Shown here: one piece after another, positions 43,830 to 53,908 of the stretch | Position numbering within the stretch: position 1 is the stretch's first letter | Layout of the letters: every line of letters begins with the position of its first letter | DNA from: an uncultured Alphaproteobacteria bacterium | GTDB taxonomy: Bacteria > Pseudomonadota > Alphaproteobacteria > RF32 > CAG-239 | Assembly: GCA_944391495.1 (NCBI GenBank) | Contig: CALXTU010000005.1 | Coordinates: 27,090 to 91,089 of the forward strand | Direction of reading: 5' to 3' | Length of the DNA: 64,000 bases | Notes under the pieces: generated by a model | Told to the model about the DNA's origin: nothing | The model's input: only the letters and a program-made list of their open reading frames with translations | Databases searched by the model: none | Program-made: the position numbers and the translations under genes

Positions 43830-44939
43830 TCAATCAACCTGTGCATATTCGCCGTTCACGATCTGATAAACTTCATACCCGCTGCTCTGCAGGGCATTAC
43901 CGTTGACAAAGTCAACCTTTCCCCACGGCAGTTCAAACTGTTTGCCGTTTCTCTGGGCATCAACTTTGCCAAAATCGAAACTCCCTGCCCGGCGAACCAT
44001 CTCGCTCCACAATCTGACCGCCGCATACCCGTAAACACCGAGTCCACGCGGCTCATATCCGGCCAGTCGCAGCCGCACCAGCTCTTCGGTAAACGTCGGA
44101 TTATCTTTCAAATCTTCTTTTGCCAGAACATAAACACCCTCGGCAAAATTTCCCATTTCCCTGAAGAAATAAGGCGTCGCCATATATTCGTCTATCAGCA
44201 GAACCGTATTCTGCTTTTCTTCCTGCAATTTTTGCGCCAACCTTGCCGTTGCTTCGGGACTGCCCAAAATATAAACAATCTGGCTGTTCAGCAAAATCTC
44301 TTTAGCCGCCGTTTCATAATTTTCAGCATAACCGGCCGCATCATAAAGCATAATCTGCCCGGAAAGATCATGTTCATTAAACAGCTCCCGCACCCGGTGG
44401 GCCGTTTCCGCCGTCGCTGCCAGCGCGCTGTCATAAACCATAGCAACACTTTTCCCTGAAAACTTCTGCTGATAAAATTCAAAAAAAGTATCGGCCTCCT
44501 CGCTCATAATACCGCCGATTTTAACCAACCCCGGCTTATCAAGCCCGTATTGGACTTTACCCAGCGGAACAGGAACAATCCGGGCGATTTTTCCGCCGGC
44601 ATAAATATCCGAGATTCTGACAAACTCATTGCCGCAATACGGACCGATAACCAGACTGATTTTGTCTTCTTCCGACGAATTAAGTGCCATCATCTGCGCT
44701 GCCGAAACGGCAAAAGAGTCCTCACACCGGTCGTCAACCGTAATCAAATTCAGTTGTTCGCCCATCAGGCCGCCGTTCTTATTAATTTCATCAACCGCCG
44801 TCTGCGCACCCTCGGTCAGCTGATGACCGAATTTTGCCATTGCACCCACCTTCGGAGCCACCACGGCAATATTTGCCGCCTGCGCACTAACAGCCCCCAA
44901 TAATTGAACGGCCAGAACGAATTTCGCCAATTTTATCAT
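43830..44939 (-). CDS. Periplasmic solute-binding protein, type 1 fold (Leu/Ile/Val or amide type)
   Basis: A 369-aa exported protein starting MIKLAKFVLAVQLLGAVSAQ. IAVVAPKVGAMAKFGHQLTE and GAQTAVDEINKNGGLMGEQL are hallmark of LivJ-like binding proteins, with LVIGPYCGNEFVRISDIYAG next. The frame extends up to 45017, but only the 44939 start gives a clean signal peptide; no good ribosome-binding site is visible. No permease or ATPase gene accompanies it, so it may serve a distant transporter or a sensing role. Confidence 0.82.
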   Translation of the reverse strand: MIKLAKFVLAVQLLGAVSAQAANIAVVAPKVGAMAKFGHQLTEGAQTAVDEINKNGGLMGEQLNLITVDDRCEDSFAVSAAQMMALNSSEEDKISLVIGPYCGNEFVRISDIYAGGKIARIVPVPLGKVQYGLDKPGLVKIGGIMSEEADTFFEFYQQKFSGKSVAMVYDSALAATAETAHRVRELFNEHDLSGQIMLYDAAGYAENYETAAKEILLNSQIVYILGSPEATARLAQKLQEEKQNTVLLIDEYMATPYFFREMGNFAEGVYVLAKEDLKDNPTFTEELVRLRLAGYEPRGLGVYGYAAVRLWSEMVRRAGSFDFGKVDAQRNGKQFELPWGKVDFVNGNALQSSGYEVYQIVNGEYAQVD

Positions 44940-45088
44940 AATCGCGATTAGTCTCGACTTAAATTTAAACTTCCGGCATAGTAGCATTTTATCTGTTTTT
45001 TGCAACCTTTTTTTCAAATAACGTTTGACTCGCCGATGAAAGTTTCTAGAATTTAGCCAATCAGGTTAATGCAAATCAGGAAACCACC

Positions 45089-45952
45089 ATGCTGAAAAAA
45101 TACACTTTCAAGTCTGATAACCCCGGATATCATGTTTTGTTTCTGGGCGCCGTTCACGGCAACGAACCGAGCGGTCCAAAAGCCATATCCATGGCCGTGC
45201 AAAAATTTGCCTCCGGCGCCCTGACGCCGCTTAAAGGCACGGTATCGTTCATTCCGGTATGCAATCCCCTGGCTTTTGAGAAAAACGTTCGCCAGATTGA
45301 CGAAAACCTAAACCGCATTATCCGCAAATACGAACATCCGGCAACCTACGAACAACAACTGGCCGACGAACTGGTCGACCATATTGCCGCCGCCGATGTC
45401 ATCATCGACCTGCACTCGACTTATTGTCCCGCCGCCGAACCTTTTATCTTCAGCGATTATCCCGATGCTCTGGCCGACAAACTGGCTGCCGCGCAAAACC
45501 TCAAATACATTGTCGAGGGCTGGCCGCAGATTTACGCCGGCAGTCAGACCATTCAGGATTTGTCGACCGGCGCCTGCGCCCATCAATACGGTAAAACCTG
45601 CCTGACGGTTGAATGTGGTCATCATTTTGCCGAATCATCAATCCAAACGGCCTACTATGTCATTATGAACACCCTGCTGACTCTCAATATGCTTGAAGGA
45701 CAGCCCTCGGCTCCCGTCAGTCAGCGGCACATTGTCATGGACAGTATGTTCATTAAGGACAAAGACGGCCGGCTGGCCCGTGATTTCAAGCATTTGGACG
45801 AAGTCAAAGCCGGCGAAATTCTTGCCTTTTATGATGACGGCACAACGGTCGTCTGTCCGTCAGACAGCTATGTCCTGCTACCCAAAAAAGAGGCTCCCGT
45901 CAAATCCGAATGGTTTTACCTCGGGCACCTAAAAGCACAATCCGCCGGTTAA
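45089..45952 (+). CDS. Succinylglutamate desuccinylase/aspartoacylase family metallohydrolase (M14)
   Basis: A 287-aa zinc carboxypeptidase-fold enzyme. The zinc motif HGNEPSG (His and Glu in LGAVHGNEPSGP), then RQIDENLNRI and DLHSTYCP (third ligand His), and the catalytic Glu region TVECGHHF are all present. Family members remove acyl groups from N-acyl amino acids. The gene ends inside the convergent GNAT gene, overlapping by 53 nt. Together with the arginine-linked GNAT leader, an N-acyl-amino-acid role is plausible but unproven. Confidence 0.82.
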   Translation: MLKKYTFKSDNPGYHVLFLGAVHGNEPSGPKAISMAVQKFASGALTPLKGTVSFIPVCNPLAFEKNVRQIDENLNRIIRKYEHPATYEQQLADELVDHIAAADVIIDLHSTYCPAAEPFIFSDYPDALADKLAAAQNLKYIVEGWPQIYAGSQTIQDLSTGACAHQYGKTCLTVECGHHFAESSIQTAYYVIMNTLLTLNMLEGQPSAPVSQRHIVMDSMFIKDKDGRLARDFKHLDEVKAGEILAFYDDGTTVVCPSDSYVLLPKKEAPVKSEWFYLGHLKAQSAG

Positions 45953-46673
45953 GAGCCTCGTTTTCCGTCCGGCCGCCGGCCTTGGTCCAGACAATGCTGT
46001 TGTCCCGGCGGTCAAACCCGACACCGTAATAACCTCTGGCGGCAAAATACCGCATTTTGTTAAACAAAGCGGGAATTTCCTTTTTTATATCCTGACCGAT
46101 CCGCATGGAAAACCCTTCTCCTGCCGCCGTTGGAATATGAGGCAAATCATAAAAATCCTTCCGCATATACAAAACCTTGGCCTGGTCTTCCGGATCATGG
46201 TCAACCTTGCGGATGGACATTCCGTTTTTCAACGCGTTAATCCAACTGGCAGGGTTGTCAACGGCAATCTGACTGATTGCCGTCGTCTTGCCGGCCGCTC
46301 TGGCCTTTGCCTCACGATAAGCCAGCAATTTCTGCATCAATCCCCTGCCCCGGTAATCAACGTCAACCAGCGTTGCTTTATAAATGACCAGATCTTCATT
46401 GCCCGTTTCCCCGGCAAATTCGGACAAATCCCTGTTTTGTCCGGCCTGCGGAAAATCAAACATACTCTGGGCAATAAGCTTATCGCCGTCAAAAACGCCG
46501 ATCATATGCGTATTGCCGTTGCTGAGCGCCCGCATAAAATCTTCCACGCTCCGCTCCAGAATAAAATGTTTTTCGTCCTTATCCAGGTTGGCGATGATTT
46601 TGCTCTGCAGCCCCATCACCAGCGGCAGATGTTCAATATTAAGTTCCGTAACCGTTAACTGTTTTGTTTGCAT
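45900..46673 (-). CDS. GNAT-family N-acetyltransferase under an arginine-codon attenuator
   Basis: A 257-aa protein. The GNAT acetyl-CoA site is [20 protein letters not shown] (R-x-G-x-G/A pattern), preceded by the beta-4 strand [12 protein letters not shown]-terminal extension ([20 protein letters not shown] and onward) goes beyond the GNAT core. I choose ATG 46673 over an upstream GTG at 46697, which would lie almost on the attenuator. The leader peptide with seven Arg codons and a competing hairpin set imply expression when charged tRNA-Arg is low, hence a link to arginine metabolism. Specific substrate unknown. Confidence 0.75.
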   Translation of the reverse strand: MQTKQLTVTELNIEHLPLVMGLQSKIIANLDKDEKHFILERSVEDFMRALSNGNTHMIGVFDGDKLIAQSMFDFPQAGQNRDLSEFAGETGNEDLVIYKATLVDVDYRGRGLMQKLLAYREAKARAAGKTTAISQIAVDNPASWINALKNGMSIRKVDHDPEDQAKVLYMRKDFYDLPHIPTAAGEGFSMRIGQDIKKEIPALFNKMRYFAARGYYGVGFDRRDNSIVWTKAGGRTENEALNRRIVLLGARGKTIRI

Positions 46674-46699
46674 TTTTTCAATTCCTATTTTGGGCACAT

Positions 46700-46734
46700 A
46701 AAAAAGGGGCTGAAATCTTTCACTTTCAACCCCT
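46700..46734 (-). terminator. Attenuator terminator (3:4 hairpin) ahead of the GNAT gene
   Basis: Minus strand AGGGGTTGAAA / TTTCAGCCCCT, 11-bp stem with one wobble and an 8-nt loop, then TTTTTTA. It ends 27 nt before the GNAT start codon, with no annotated gene upstream except the leader peptide. Confidence 0.85.
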
Positions 46735-46797
46735 GCGACTACAATATTCGTTCAGACAAGACCAATCATCGTCGCAGGTTTCTGCGGCGACGGCGGA
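46731..46797 (-). promoter_or_regulatory. Antiterminator and pause-hairpin segments of the arginine attenuator
   Basis: Segment 2, CCTGCGAC (46771-46778), is exactly complementary to segment 3, GTCGCAGG (46732-46739), which is shared with the terminator 5' arm. Segment 2 is also complementary, with a small bulge, to segment 1 (CGTCGCCGCAG within 46781-46797), which is the Arg-codon run. This gives the classic 1:2, 2:3, 3:4 alternatives. Confidence 0.75.
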
Positions 46798-46828
46798 TAA
46801 CATTCAGCATATTGTTTGTCATATTCAT
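46766..46828 (-). CDS. Arginine-rich leader peptide (20 aa)
   Basis: ATG at 46828 encodes [20 protein letters not shown] then TGA. Seven of twenty codons are Arg, five consecutive (CGC CGT CGC CGC AGA) and two more next to the stop. The stop codon abuts segment 2 of the attenuator, the position needed for ribosome-position sensing. GAGG lies upstream but with a long spacing of about 13 nt, so translation is the weakest part of the case. Confidence 0.7.
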   Translation of the reverse strand: MNMTNNMLNVIRRRRRNLRR

Positions 46829-46891
46829 TGGTAAAAACTTTCCTCTTGCCGCCAAGACTGACATATCAGACCGTACTTGTCAATATTTTTG

Positions 46892-46920
46892 TTGCTATTC
46901 ACCGGCAATAATCCTATATT
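46892..46920 (+). promoter_or_regulatory. Promoter of uvrA
   Basis: TTGCTA, 17-bp spacer, TATATT, 27 bp before the uvrA ATG. I saw no LexA-type box. Confidence 0.6.
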
Positions 46921-46946
46921 ATGCTTCCGACAACGGGAGAAACAAA

Positions 46947-49754
46947 ATGAGCAACGATTTCATTGACATAAAAGGCGCACGCGAACACAATCTCAAAAAC
47001 ATCAGCATCAGTATTCCCAAAAACAAACTGACGGTCATCACCGGCCTGTCCGGTTCCGGCAAATCGTCGCTTGCTTTTGACACCATTTATGCCGAGGGTC
47101 AGCGACGCTATGTCGAAAGTCTGTCTTCCTACGCCCGCCAGTTTTTGGATTTGATGAAAAAACCCGATGTCGATTCAATTGAAGGCCTGAGCCCCGCCAT
47201 TTCCATTGAACAAAAAACCACCTCGCACAACCCGCGTTCCACCGTCGGCACCATTACCGAAATTTATGATTACATGCGGCTTCTGTGGGCGCGCGTCGGC
47301 ACCCCCTACTCGCCGGCAACCGGCCTGCCGATTGAAAGCCAGACCGTTTCCCAGATGGTTGACAAGGTTCTTGAAATGCCCGCCGGCTCCAAACTGATGC
47401 TTCTGGCGCCGATTGTCCGCGGCAAAAAGGGCGAATACAAAAAAGAACTCGAAAACCTGCAGAAACAAGGTTATCAACGCGTCAAAATCGACGGCGAAAC
47501 CTATGATCTGGAAGCCACGCCGGAGTTAAACAAAAATCAAAAGCACAACATCGAGGTTGTCGTAGACCGCATCATCGTTAAAGAGGGTATTGCCGACCGC
47601 CTGAGCCAGTCTTTTGAAACCGCGCTCAAATTGAGCGACGGCCTGGTCTTTGTCGAAAACATCTCTACCGGTGAGCAAACCACTTTTTCTTCCAAGTTTG
47701 CCTGTCCGGTATCCGGCTTCACCATTGAAGAGATTGAACCCCGCCTGTTCTCGTTTAACAACCCCTACGGTGCCTGCCCGCACTGCGACGGCATCGGTGC
47801 CAAATTATATATGGATCCGTTGTTGGTAATCCCTAACCCGAATCTCTCCATCTCTCAGGGCGCCGTTGCCCCGTGGTACGGTTTTCGCACCTCTTTTTAT
47901 GAACAGGCATTGCATTCTCTGGCCGATTATCTGGGTATATCGGTCAAAACGCCGTGGAAAGATCTGCCGCAAAAAGCCCGCGACGTCATTCTCTACGGCT
48001 CCGGCGATGAGCCCGTGCCGCTTTACTTCTCGCGTTTTGCCACGCACAAACCTTTTGAGGGCGTTATCCCGAACATGGAACGCCGCTTTCTTGAAACCGA
48101 CTCGCCGGCCACCCGCGAGGAACTGGCGCGCTATCAGTCTGCCGCGCCTTGTGAATTCTGCGGCGGCAAGCGCTTAAAACCGGAGGCCTTAGCTGTCAAA
48201 ATCGGCGGGCTGGACATCATGGACGCCTCCAATATGTCCATTAAAGACGCCCTTGTCTGGTTTAACGGCATCAAACCGAACCTAACCCCGCAAAAGCAGG
48301 AAATCGCCGCCAAAATCATCAAAGAAATCTGCGAGCGGCTGAGCTTTTTAAACAATGTCGGCCTTGAATATCTGACACTGTCGCGCCAGTCCGGTTCGCT
48401 GTCCGGCGGCGAGGCGCAGCGTATCCGTCTGGCCAGCCAGATAGGCACCGGCTTAACCGGCGTTCTCTATGTTTTGGACGAACCGTCCATCGGCCTGCAC
48501 CAGCGCGACAACAACCGTTTGATTGAAACCTTGGAGCGCCTGCGCGATATCGGCAACAGCGTGATTGTCGTCGAACACGATGAAGACGCCATTCGCGCTG
48601 CCGACTTTTTAATCGATATCGGCCCCCGCGCCGGTGCCGACGGCGGCCGGATTATGGCCAGCGGTACGGTTAAAGATGTTTTGAAGTCCGACAGCCTCAC
48701 CGCCCAGTACTTAAACGGCATCAAAAAAATTGCCGTTCCCGAACACCGCCGCAAAGGCAACGGCAAATTTGTCGGCCTCAAGGGCGTGCGCACCAACAAC
48801 CTGAAAAATGTCAGTGTCAAAATTCCCTTAGGCACCTTTACCTGTGTCACCGGCGTTTCCGGCGGCGGCAAATCATCGTTGATTTTGGAAACCCTGTGCA
48901 AAGCGCTGGAAAAAGAAATCAACGGCTCGCGCGAACCGGCCGGCATTTATGACAAACTGACCGGCGCCGAAAACATTGATAAAATCATCAACATCGACCA
49001 ATCGCCGATCGGCCGCACCCCGCGTTCCAACCCGGCCACCTATACCGGCGTTTTCACCAACATCCGCGACTGGTTTGCCAACCTGCCGGAATCCAAAGCC
49101 CGCGGCTACACCGCCAGCCGTTTTTCGTTTAATGTTGCCGGCGGTCGCTGCGAGGCCTGCAAAGGCGACGGCGTCACCAAAATCGAAATGCATTTTCTGC
49201 CCGATGTCTATGTTGAATGTGATGTCTGCAAAGGCAAGCGTTTCAATCGCGAAACCTTGGAAGTCAAGTACAAAAACCGCTCCATTGCCGATGTCTTGGA
49301 TATGACGGTTGATGAGGCTTATGCCTTTTTTGAAAACATTCCGTCGATAAAAAACAAGCTGGATCTGCTGCGTCGCGTTGGCCTTGGCTATATCAAACTC
49401 GGCCAGCCGGCCACCACGCTTTCCGGCGGCGAAGCACAGCGTATTAAGCTTTCCAAAGAGCTTTCCAAACGCGCCACCGGCAAAACGCTGTATATTCTGG
49501 ACGAACCGACCACCGGCCTGCATTTTGAGGATATCAACAAACTGCTTTCCATTCTGCAGTCTTTGGTTGATCAGGGAAACTCATTGATTGTAATTGAGCA
49601 TAATCTGGACGTTATCAAAACCGCCGACTACATCATCGACATCGGCCCTGAGGGCGGCGACGGCGGCGGCCGCATCATTGCCGAAGGCACGCCGGAACAG
49701 GTGGCGCAATCAGACATCAGCTACACCGCCAAATTTCTGCGCGATAAACTATAA
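46947..49754 (+). CDS. uvrA: Excinuclease ABC subunit A
   Basis: A 935-aa ABC-type damage sensor. Two nucleotide-binding domains are visible: [14 protein letters not shown] and [14 protein letters not shown] (Walker A), [14 protein letters not shown] and [14 protein letters not shown] (signatures). Zinc motifs include [16 protein letters not shown] and CEACKGDG...CDVCKGKR. I start at 46947 ([18 protein letters not shown]) with GGGAG 8 nt upstream; the long upstream extension of the frame covers the GNAT leader antisense and is not coding. Confidence 0.97.
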   Translation: MSNDFIDIKGAREHNLKNISISIPKNKLTVITGLSGSGKSSLAFDTIYAEGQRRYVESLSSYARQFLDLMKKPDVDSIEGLSPAISIEQKTTSHNPRSTVGTITEIYDYMRLLWARVGTPYSPATGLPIESQTVSQMVDKVLEMPAGSKLMLLAPIVRGKKGEYKKELENLQKQGYQRVKIDGETYDLEATPELNKNQKHNIEVVVDRIIVKEGIADRLSQSFETALKLSDGLVFVENISTGEQTTFSSKFACPVSGFTIEEIEPRLFSFNNPYGACPHCDGIGAKLYMDPLLVIPNPNLSISQGAVAPWYGFRTSFYEQALHSLADYLGISVKTPWKDLPQKARDVILYGSGDEPVPLYFSRFATHKPFEGVIPNMERRFLETDSPATREELARYQSAAPCEFCGGKRLKPEALAVKIGGLDIMDASNMSIKDALVWFNGIKPNLTPQKQEIAAKIIKEICERLSFLNNVGLEYLTLSRQSGSLSGGEAQRIRLASQIGTGLTGVLYVLDEPSIGLHQRDNNRLIETLERLRDIGNSVIVVEHDEDAIRAADFLIDIGPRAGADGGRIMASGTVKDVLKSDSLTAQYLNGIKKIAVPEHRRKGNGKFVGLKGVRTNNLKNVSVKIPLGTFTCVTGVSGGGKSSLILETLCKALEKEINGSREPAGIYDKLTGAENIDKIINIDQSPIGRTPRSNPATYTGVFTNIRDWFANLPESKARGYTASRFSFNVAGGRCEACKGDGVTKIEMHFLPDVYVECDVCKGKRFNRETLEVKYKNRSIADVLDMTVDEAYAFFENIPSIKNKLDLLRRVGLGYIKLGQPATTLSGGEAQRIKLSKELSKRATGKTLYILDEPTTGLHFEDINKLLSILQSLVDQGNSLIVIEHNLDVIKTADYIIDIGPEGGDGGGRIIAEGTPEQVAQSDISYTAKFLRDKL

Positions 49755-51290
49755 GAAACGACTGTTCCGTTCGGCAGCAATTTTTGAAGAAACATAGGCG
49801 CCGGAAATTCTTTTGCTCATTTCCTGGAGATAGTCGGTACCGCCAGAGCCCTCTGTCAAAGCACCGGTCAGCGCTTCAACCTCTTTCGGAGCGTAATTAT
49901 AATTAACGACAATGTCTTTGAACATACCCAGCATTGCCTCTCCCAGAGAATAGTTCAGACTATCAGAATCATCACCGGATTTACCAACGGATGAGGCATA
50001 AGTCTTGGCAATATCCAAAACCAATTCTTTATCAACGGCTTTGATTTTTTTCTCCTCACTGAACAAGGTTGCCGGAATAACACCCAATCGCCGTACTGCC
50101 GCATTTTTCTGCAACAGTTGCATCAGTTTGCCGCCGCCGACGTCTTCGCCCGTATTATACGCGGCATAATCAAACAAATAAGAGGCATATGCCCTGACCA
50201 AATCTTGTTCCGGTTTAAAATCGGCCGCGTCGATATCAATACCTTTAAGCGGATTCTCTCGCTGCAGATAATTAAGATTCCGCTGATCGTGCAGGGTGGT
50301 AAAATAAGCCTGCAAATCGTTACCGAACTGCTCCAGCGCTTCCGTCTTGCCGTTGCGGCGGATTTTACGCCCCTGCTCGTCGACCGCCGGCGGCCGAACA
50401 GCCGCAATTAAAGCTTCGGCGCCGCTCTTTCCGTAACAATAATCTTTTATGATAAAACGGGCAAGCTCCTGCATCTGCTGTCCCAGACGCGGATTAAAGA
50501 CCTTCTCCTTCATAACATGTTCTTTATAAGAGGCAAAAACCTGTTTAACCGCCTCGGTATCAATACCGTCATATCCCCATTGTTCCCTTTCGGCCAAAGC
50601 TGTCGGCGTTTTCATCAAAAGGCGCAGCAGCGGCGCCGCCGACAATTTTTTCGACGTCCGTTCCGTCATGGCAAAATAAATTTTGGCATAATTAACGACG
50701 GCCTCCGGTGATACCTGCTGCACTCTTCCGGTAAAACTTTTAAACATTCCGTAAACCAGATGCACGAATTTTTCGTTTTTGCGGGGGTGGCTGTCAAAAT
50801 ATCCTATGGCTTTGGTATAAAGCCGGTTGTTTATCTGCGGATTTTTATCCGGGTCAAACGAGGCCAGTTTATACAAAATAAAGTTGTCAAATTCATACTG
50901 TTTGCCGCTGCTGAAGATATATTCCAAAAATTTGGCTTTGTCATTGTCGGACAACGGATGTTCCATAACCGACATCGTCACCAGACGAATGGCGTGTTTG
51001 GCAAACGGCTGCGAAAAATACTCTTTATATTTCCACAAAAGATGCCCGTTGACCTGCACCCTGTCCTGCCCGTCAAACGTCAGCAGATACTGGTTTATGT
51101 CATTAAGCATCCGCCTTTCGGTGTCATCATCATACGGATAAGGCTTGTTGTCGCTGAACTGAAATTTATTTCCGTAGTTGTGGTCGACATAACGGCGGCG
51201 GTCAATCTGCCATTGCCGGGCTTTCTCGGCATAAAAATCCAATTTTTTTTCTATTGACTGACAGCGTGGGTCTTTACTAAGGTCGAGCAT
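49749..51290 (-). CDS. Unrecognised 513-aa soluble protein
   Basis: No domain recognised. The chain is largely helical, with charged segments ([40 protein letters not shown]) and no signal peptide or membrane helix. It contains several aromatic-rich stretches (YSSGKQ-like [20 protein letters not shown]). It overlaps the 3' end of uvrA by 6 nt in convergent orientation. Codon use matches its neighbours, so it looks like a resident, lineage-specific gene. Confidence 0.6.
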   Translation of the reverse strand: MLDLSKDPRCQSIEKKLDFYAEKARQWQIDRRRYVDHNYGNKFQFSDNKPYPYDDDTERRMLNDINQYLLTFDGQDRVQVNGHLLWKYKEYFSQPFAKHAIRLVTMSVMEHPLSDNDKAKFLEYIFSSGKQYEFDNFILYKLASFDPDKNPQINNRLYTKAIGYFDSHPRKNEKFVHLVYGMFKSFTGRVQQVSPEAVVNYAKIYFAMTERTSKKLSAAPLLRLLMKTPTALAEREQWGYDGIDTEAVKQVFASYKEHVMKEKVFNPRLGQQMQELARFIIKDYCYGKSGAEALIAAVRPPAVDEQGRKIRRNGKTEALEQFGNDLQAYFTTLHDQRNLNYLQRENPLKGIDIDAADFKPEQDLVRAYASYLFDYAAYNTGEDVGGGKLMQLLQKNAAVRRLGVIPATLFSEEKKIKAVDKELVLDIAKTYASSVGKSGDDSDSLNYSLGEAMLGMFKDIVVNYNYAPKEVEALTGALTEGSGGTDYLQEMSKRISGAYVSSKIAAERNSRFL

Positions 51291-51366
51291 CCGGCACCTC
51301 TCTTATTTTTGTCAATTTTCGTCATTATAACATCTTCTGCCCAAAAAGCAACCTTAAATCTTATCA

Positions 51367-51396
51367 AGAAAAACGGGAGCCGTTTCGGGCTCCCGT
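51367..51396 (-). terminator. Terminator of the FadL-type porin gene
   Basis: ACGGGAGCC / GGCTCCCGT, perfect 9-bp stem with 6-nt loop, followed by TTTT on the minus strand. Confidence 0.88.
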
Positions 51397-51417
51397 CAAA
51401 CAACGCTCCGGCCGTTC

Positions 51418-52671
51418 TCAGAACTTGTAGTTCAAAGACAAACCGACCATCTTAACCGAGTTGTCATATTCCGCCGAAACACCGGCTTGAGTAGCCGTGG
51501 CCGGAATATTAATCGACGCCTCTTTGGCCTGAATATAAGTAAAGCCGAAATCAAACGTCATGTTTTCGCTGTAAGCATAATTCAAACCCATTGAATACCA
51601 ATAACGGTCGGAATCCGGAATTCGCGGTGTGCGGTCAGCCGTTTTGACCGCCGATTCGTCATAGGCAAAGCCCAGACGCAGTTTCCACTGATGATCCAGC
51701 TGGTAGCTGACGCCGATGGCATAAAAATTGGTGTCGCGCCAGTTTTCCGGCGTCGAGCTGAGTAAATAGTTACCCGTTAACCCATTAACGGCCTCTGTAC
51801 CGTAAATGTCCAAACTGTCAAACGAATTCCAGAAAACCCGCTGATATTCGGTCATCACTTCCCACTTGTCGTTAATCCGGTGATAAGCGCCGACCGAAAA
51901 CATTGCCGGCGTATCCAGCCGTGCCGAAATATCCTGATTTAAAAACCCGTATAGCGCATTGGAAGAAATATCACCCTTAAGTTTGTGATTAATCTCACTG
52001 CGATAGCCGACACCGATACGGGTATTTTCATCAAATTCATACATCGCGCCGAGCTGATAACCGACATCAACCGTATCACCTTCCAGATTGGCACCATACT
52101 GCCTTCCCATAACCGTATTACTCAGTCTGGCTTTAACATACTGAATCGGCAAACCGGCGCCGACGCTCAGTTTGTCGGTGGCTTTCCAAGCCACCATCGG
52201 CGTAGTGGTTGCCGTAATGACTTTGGACGTAATACCGTGGTCAGACCCTGCCCATGCACCGTCATATTTGGTAATCATGCCGAACGGCACGTTCAATGCC
52301 AGTCCGAGGGTAACCTCATCGTTCAACTGGTGCGATATCGTACCGTTGGGTGAAATCGCCGCATGCACGATATTATTGACATCTTGATTCCTCTGCCCCT
52401 TGTTACCGCCGGCATCAAGCGGATAAATATCATGCGCCTCCGCCCGCGGAATAATATAGGTACCGCCGACATTAACCTGCGTTCCCTTCTGCCGTGTCAA
52501 ACCGGCAACGTTAAAATACGCATAAGAGTTGTTTTCCGCTCCGGCGGTTGCACCCGCAAAAGCATTACCCAAAGCTGCCGCCGACTGCTCTCTCAGATGA
52601 AAACCGGCTGCATTGGCGTTGGTAGCGGCCAAAATGGCGCCCAAAGCCGTTAAAGTCACAATTTTTTTCAT
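51418..52671 (-). CDS. OmpP1/FadL-family outer-membrane transporter
   Basis: A 417-aa beta-barrel with signal peptide MKKIVTLTALGAILAATNAN-A and the family N-terminus GFHLREQSAAALGNAFAGAT, then ENNSYAYFNVAGLTRQKGTQ (the plug/NPA-type region) and a terminal VGLSLNYKF with aromatic end. FadL proteins carry long-chain fatty acids or other hydrophobic compounds. I use ATG 52671 because it starts the signal peptide. It may supply the Aas-like enzyme at 54591-56762. Confidence 0.9.
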   Translation of the reverse strand: MKKIVTLTALGAILAATNANAAGFHLREQSAAALGNAFAGATAGAENNSYAYFNVAGLTRQKGTQVNVGGTYIIPRAEAHDIYPLDAGGNKGQRNQDVNNIVHAAISPNGTISHQLNDEVTLGLALNVPFGMITKYDGAWAGSDHGITSKVITATTTPMVAWKATDKLSVGAGLPIQYVKARLSNTVMGRQYGANLEGDTVDVGYQLGAMYEFDENTRIGVGYRSEINHKLKGDISSNALYGFLNQDISARLDTPAMFSVGAYHRINDKWEVMTEYQRVFWNSFDSLDIYGTEAVNGLTGNYLLSSTPENWRDTNFYAIGVSYQLDHQWKLRLGFAYDESAVKTADRTPRIPDSDRYWYSMGLNYAYSENMTFDFGFTYIQAKEASINIPATATQAGVSAEYDNSVKMVGLSLNYKF

Positions 52672-52867
52672 AAATAAAGTCCTTATAGGGTTAGACCACG
52701 ATAAAGCAGTAGCATAAAAGCCCTCATAAATCAATCGAATGATTGAACCCGTGTGGACGCCTTTGTAATTATATAAATAAAACAGAGTGTTAGCAGAAAG
52801 CATATTGAAAAATAATCAAAAATTAATCTTCATTTTTGCCGCCAAAAGGTATATAATAAAAAAGTGC

Positions 52868-52896
52868 TTGCTTTTTAACCTCAGTGATGTTACAAA
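52868..52896 (+). promoter_or_regulatory. Probable promoter of rpsU
   Basis: TTGCTT, 17-bp spacer, TACAAA, about 45 bp before the GTG start. The -10 is a poor match. Confidence 0.4.
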
Positions 52897-52941
52897 CCAA
52901 GCCAGATTAACTTTTTTTAAAAATGAAATGAGGTGATTTAA

Positions 52942-53148
52942 GTGGTTCAGGTTACTGTTATCGGCAACGATGTCGGACAGTCTTTGAAAGTCTTGAAAAA
53001 GAAAATGCAGCGTGAAGGCATCTTTCGTGAAATGAAATTGCGCCGCTGCCATGAAAAAAATTCTGAAAAGAAAGCCCGCCGCCAGGCCGAAGCTATTCGC
53101 CGGGCGCGTAAACAGTTGCGCAAACGCTTAGATACCGAAGGCTTCTAG
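52942..53148 (+). CDS. rpsU: 30S ribosomal protein S21
   Basis: A 68-aa basic protein: [40 protein letters not shown] and [14 protein letters not shown] match S21. It starts with GTG at 52942, preceded by GAGG at 8-nt spacing; no usable ATG exists in the right place. Confidence 0.95.
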   Translation: MVQVTVIGNDVGQSLKVLKKKMQREGIFREMKLRRCHEKNSEKKARRQAEAIRRARKQLRKRLDTEGF

Positions 53149-53163
53149 TCAGAAACTTATTGC

Positions 53164-53194
53164 AAAAAACCACGCGTAAACCGCGTGGTTTTTT
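53164..53194 (+). terminator. Terminator of rpsU
   Basis: AACCACGCG / CGCGTGGTT, perfect 9-bp stem with TAAAC loop, A6 before and T5 after. Confidence 0.9.
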
Positions 53195-53258
53195 GTTACC
53201 CCGCCTCTTTAAAACTGTCATTGCTCCAAAGCCTCGGCATACCATTCTATGTCACCCC

Positions 53259-53278
53259 GCCTTGCCGCAAGGCAAGGC
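53259..53278. repeat. Perfect hairpin dyad in the repeat-rich gap
   Basis: GCCTTGCC-GCAA-GGCAAGGC inside a CACCCC...GGGG context, part of the non-coding stretch 53195-53598. Confidence 0.7.
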
Positions 53279-53356
53279 CAAGGGGTCTTCCGTTTTTTCA
53301 TAACAACAAAGAAGATGCCTGATCCTCATTTCATTCGGAGGCATGACAGGTAAGAG

Positions 53357-53512
53357 CTTGTCATTCTGAGCGACAGCGAAGAATCTCCTCTTAGATGTTT
53401 CGCTCCGCTCAACATGACATTCTTTTATTGTCATTCTGAACTTTCTTTTTTCTGTCATTCTGAGCGCCCCTTTTTGTCATTCTGAGGGACGAATGTCCCG
53501 AAGAATCTCTAA
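53357..53512. repeat. Cluster of TGTCATTCTGAG-type dispersed repeats
   Basis: Four degenerate copies of TGTCATTCTGA(G/A) at 53360, 53430, 53453 and 53476, two followed by GAAGAATCTC. This class of short intergenic repeat occurs in many bacterial genomes. The stretch 53149-53908 has no other gene except for the leader of the next one. Confidence 0.75.
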
Positions 53513-53598
53513 AATTTTTCCCCATCTTGCACCTCAAAATTACAAGAAACTTCTGCGTTTACCAGTGTAACACACTGAAAATAAGCAATAAAAACCAC

Positions 53599-53628
53599 TT
53601 GCACCCTCCCCCGATTCTGTGGTATACT
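53599..53628 (+). promoter_or_regulatory. Promoter of the compositionally foreign gene
   Basis: TTGCAC, 18-bp spacer, TATACT. Start site near 53635, giving a leader of about 274 nt. Confidence 0.6.
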
Positions 53629-53634
53629 GAGATT

Positions 53635-53908
53635 GTACTTATAAGATTTGTATATATTATTAAAATAGTTTCCGCCAGCCGTCATTATTCATAAGTACAA
53701 TGACCAAGCGTGACGGAAACAACTTCGGCAGGACGCCGGATTGAAAAAATATCTTGTCGGAAATTTATATTGATTTATCGGACAACGTTGCTATTTTGCC
53801 CCACGGTTGAAGAACAGTAGACTGTGACTTAAAATTAAATCAATCCCTGAATGAAAGACCTGAGAATCTATCAGTCCTCAATCCTGCTAAAGCAAAAAAT
53901 CACACACT
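53635..53908 (+). other. Structured 5' leader of the 53909 gene
   Basis: Helices seen: GTACTTAT (53635-53642) with ATAAGTAC (53691-53698); GTTTCCG (53668-53674) with CGGAAAC (53714-53720); GTCATT (53681-53686) with AATGAC (53699-53704); CGGC/GCCG near 53724-53738; TTGTC/GACAA near 53754-53785. Some exclude each other. There is no Shine-Dalgarno sequence in the last 30 nt before the ATG. It may be a regulatory leader or an RNA that travels with the gene. Confidence 0.5.

Noticed and set aside
46668..46946. N-terminal extension of uvrA
   Set aside because: The open frame continues upstream but covers the GNAT leader antisense; UvrA homology and GGGAG start at 46947.
48873..49523. 216-codon minus-strand frame
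   Set aside because: Antisense of the uvrA C-terminal ATPase domain, which is fully intact.
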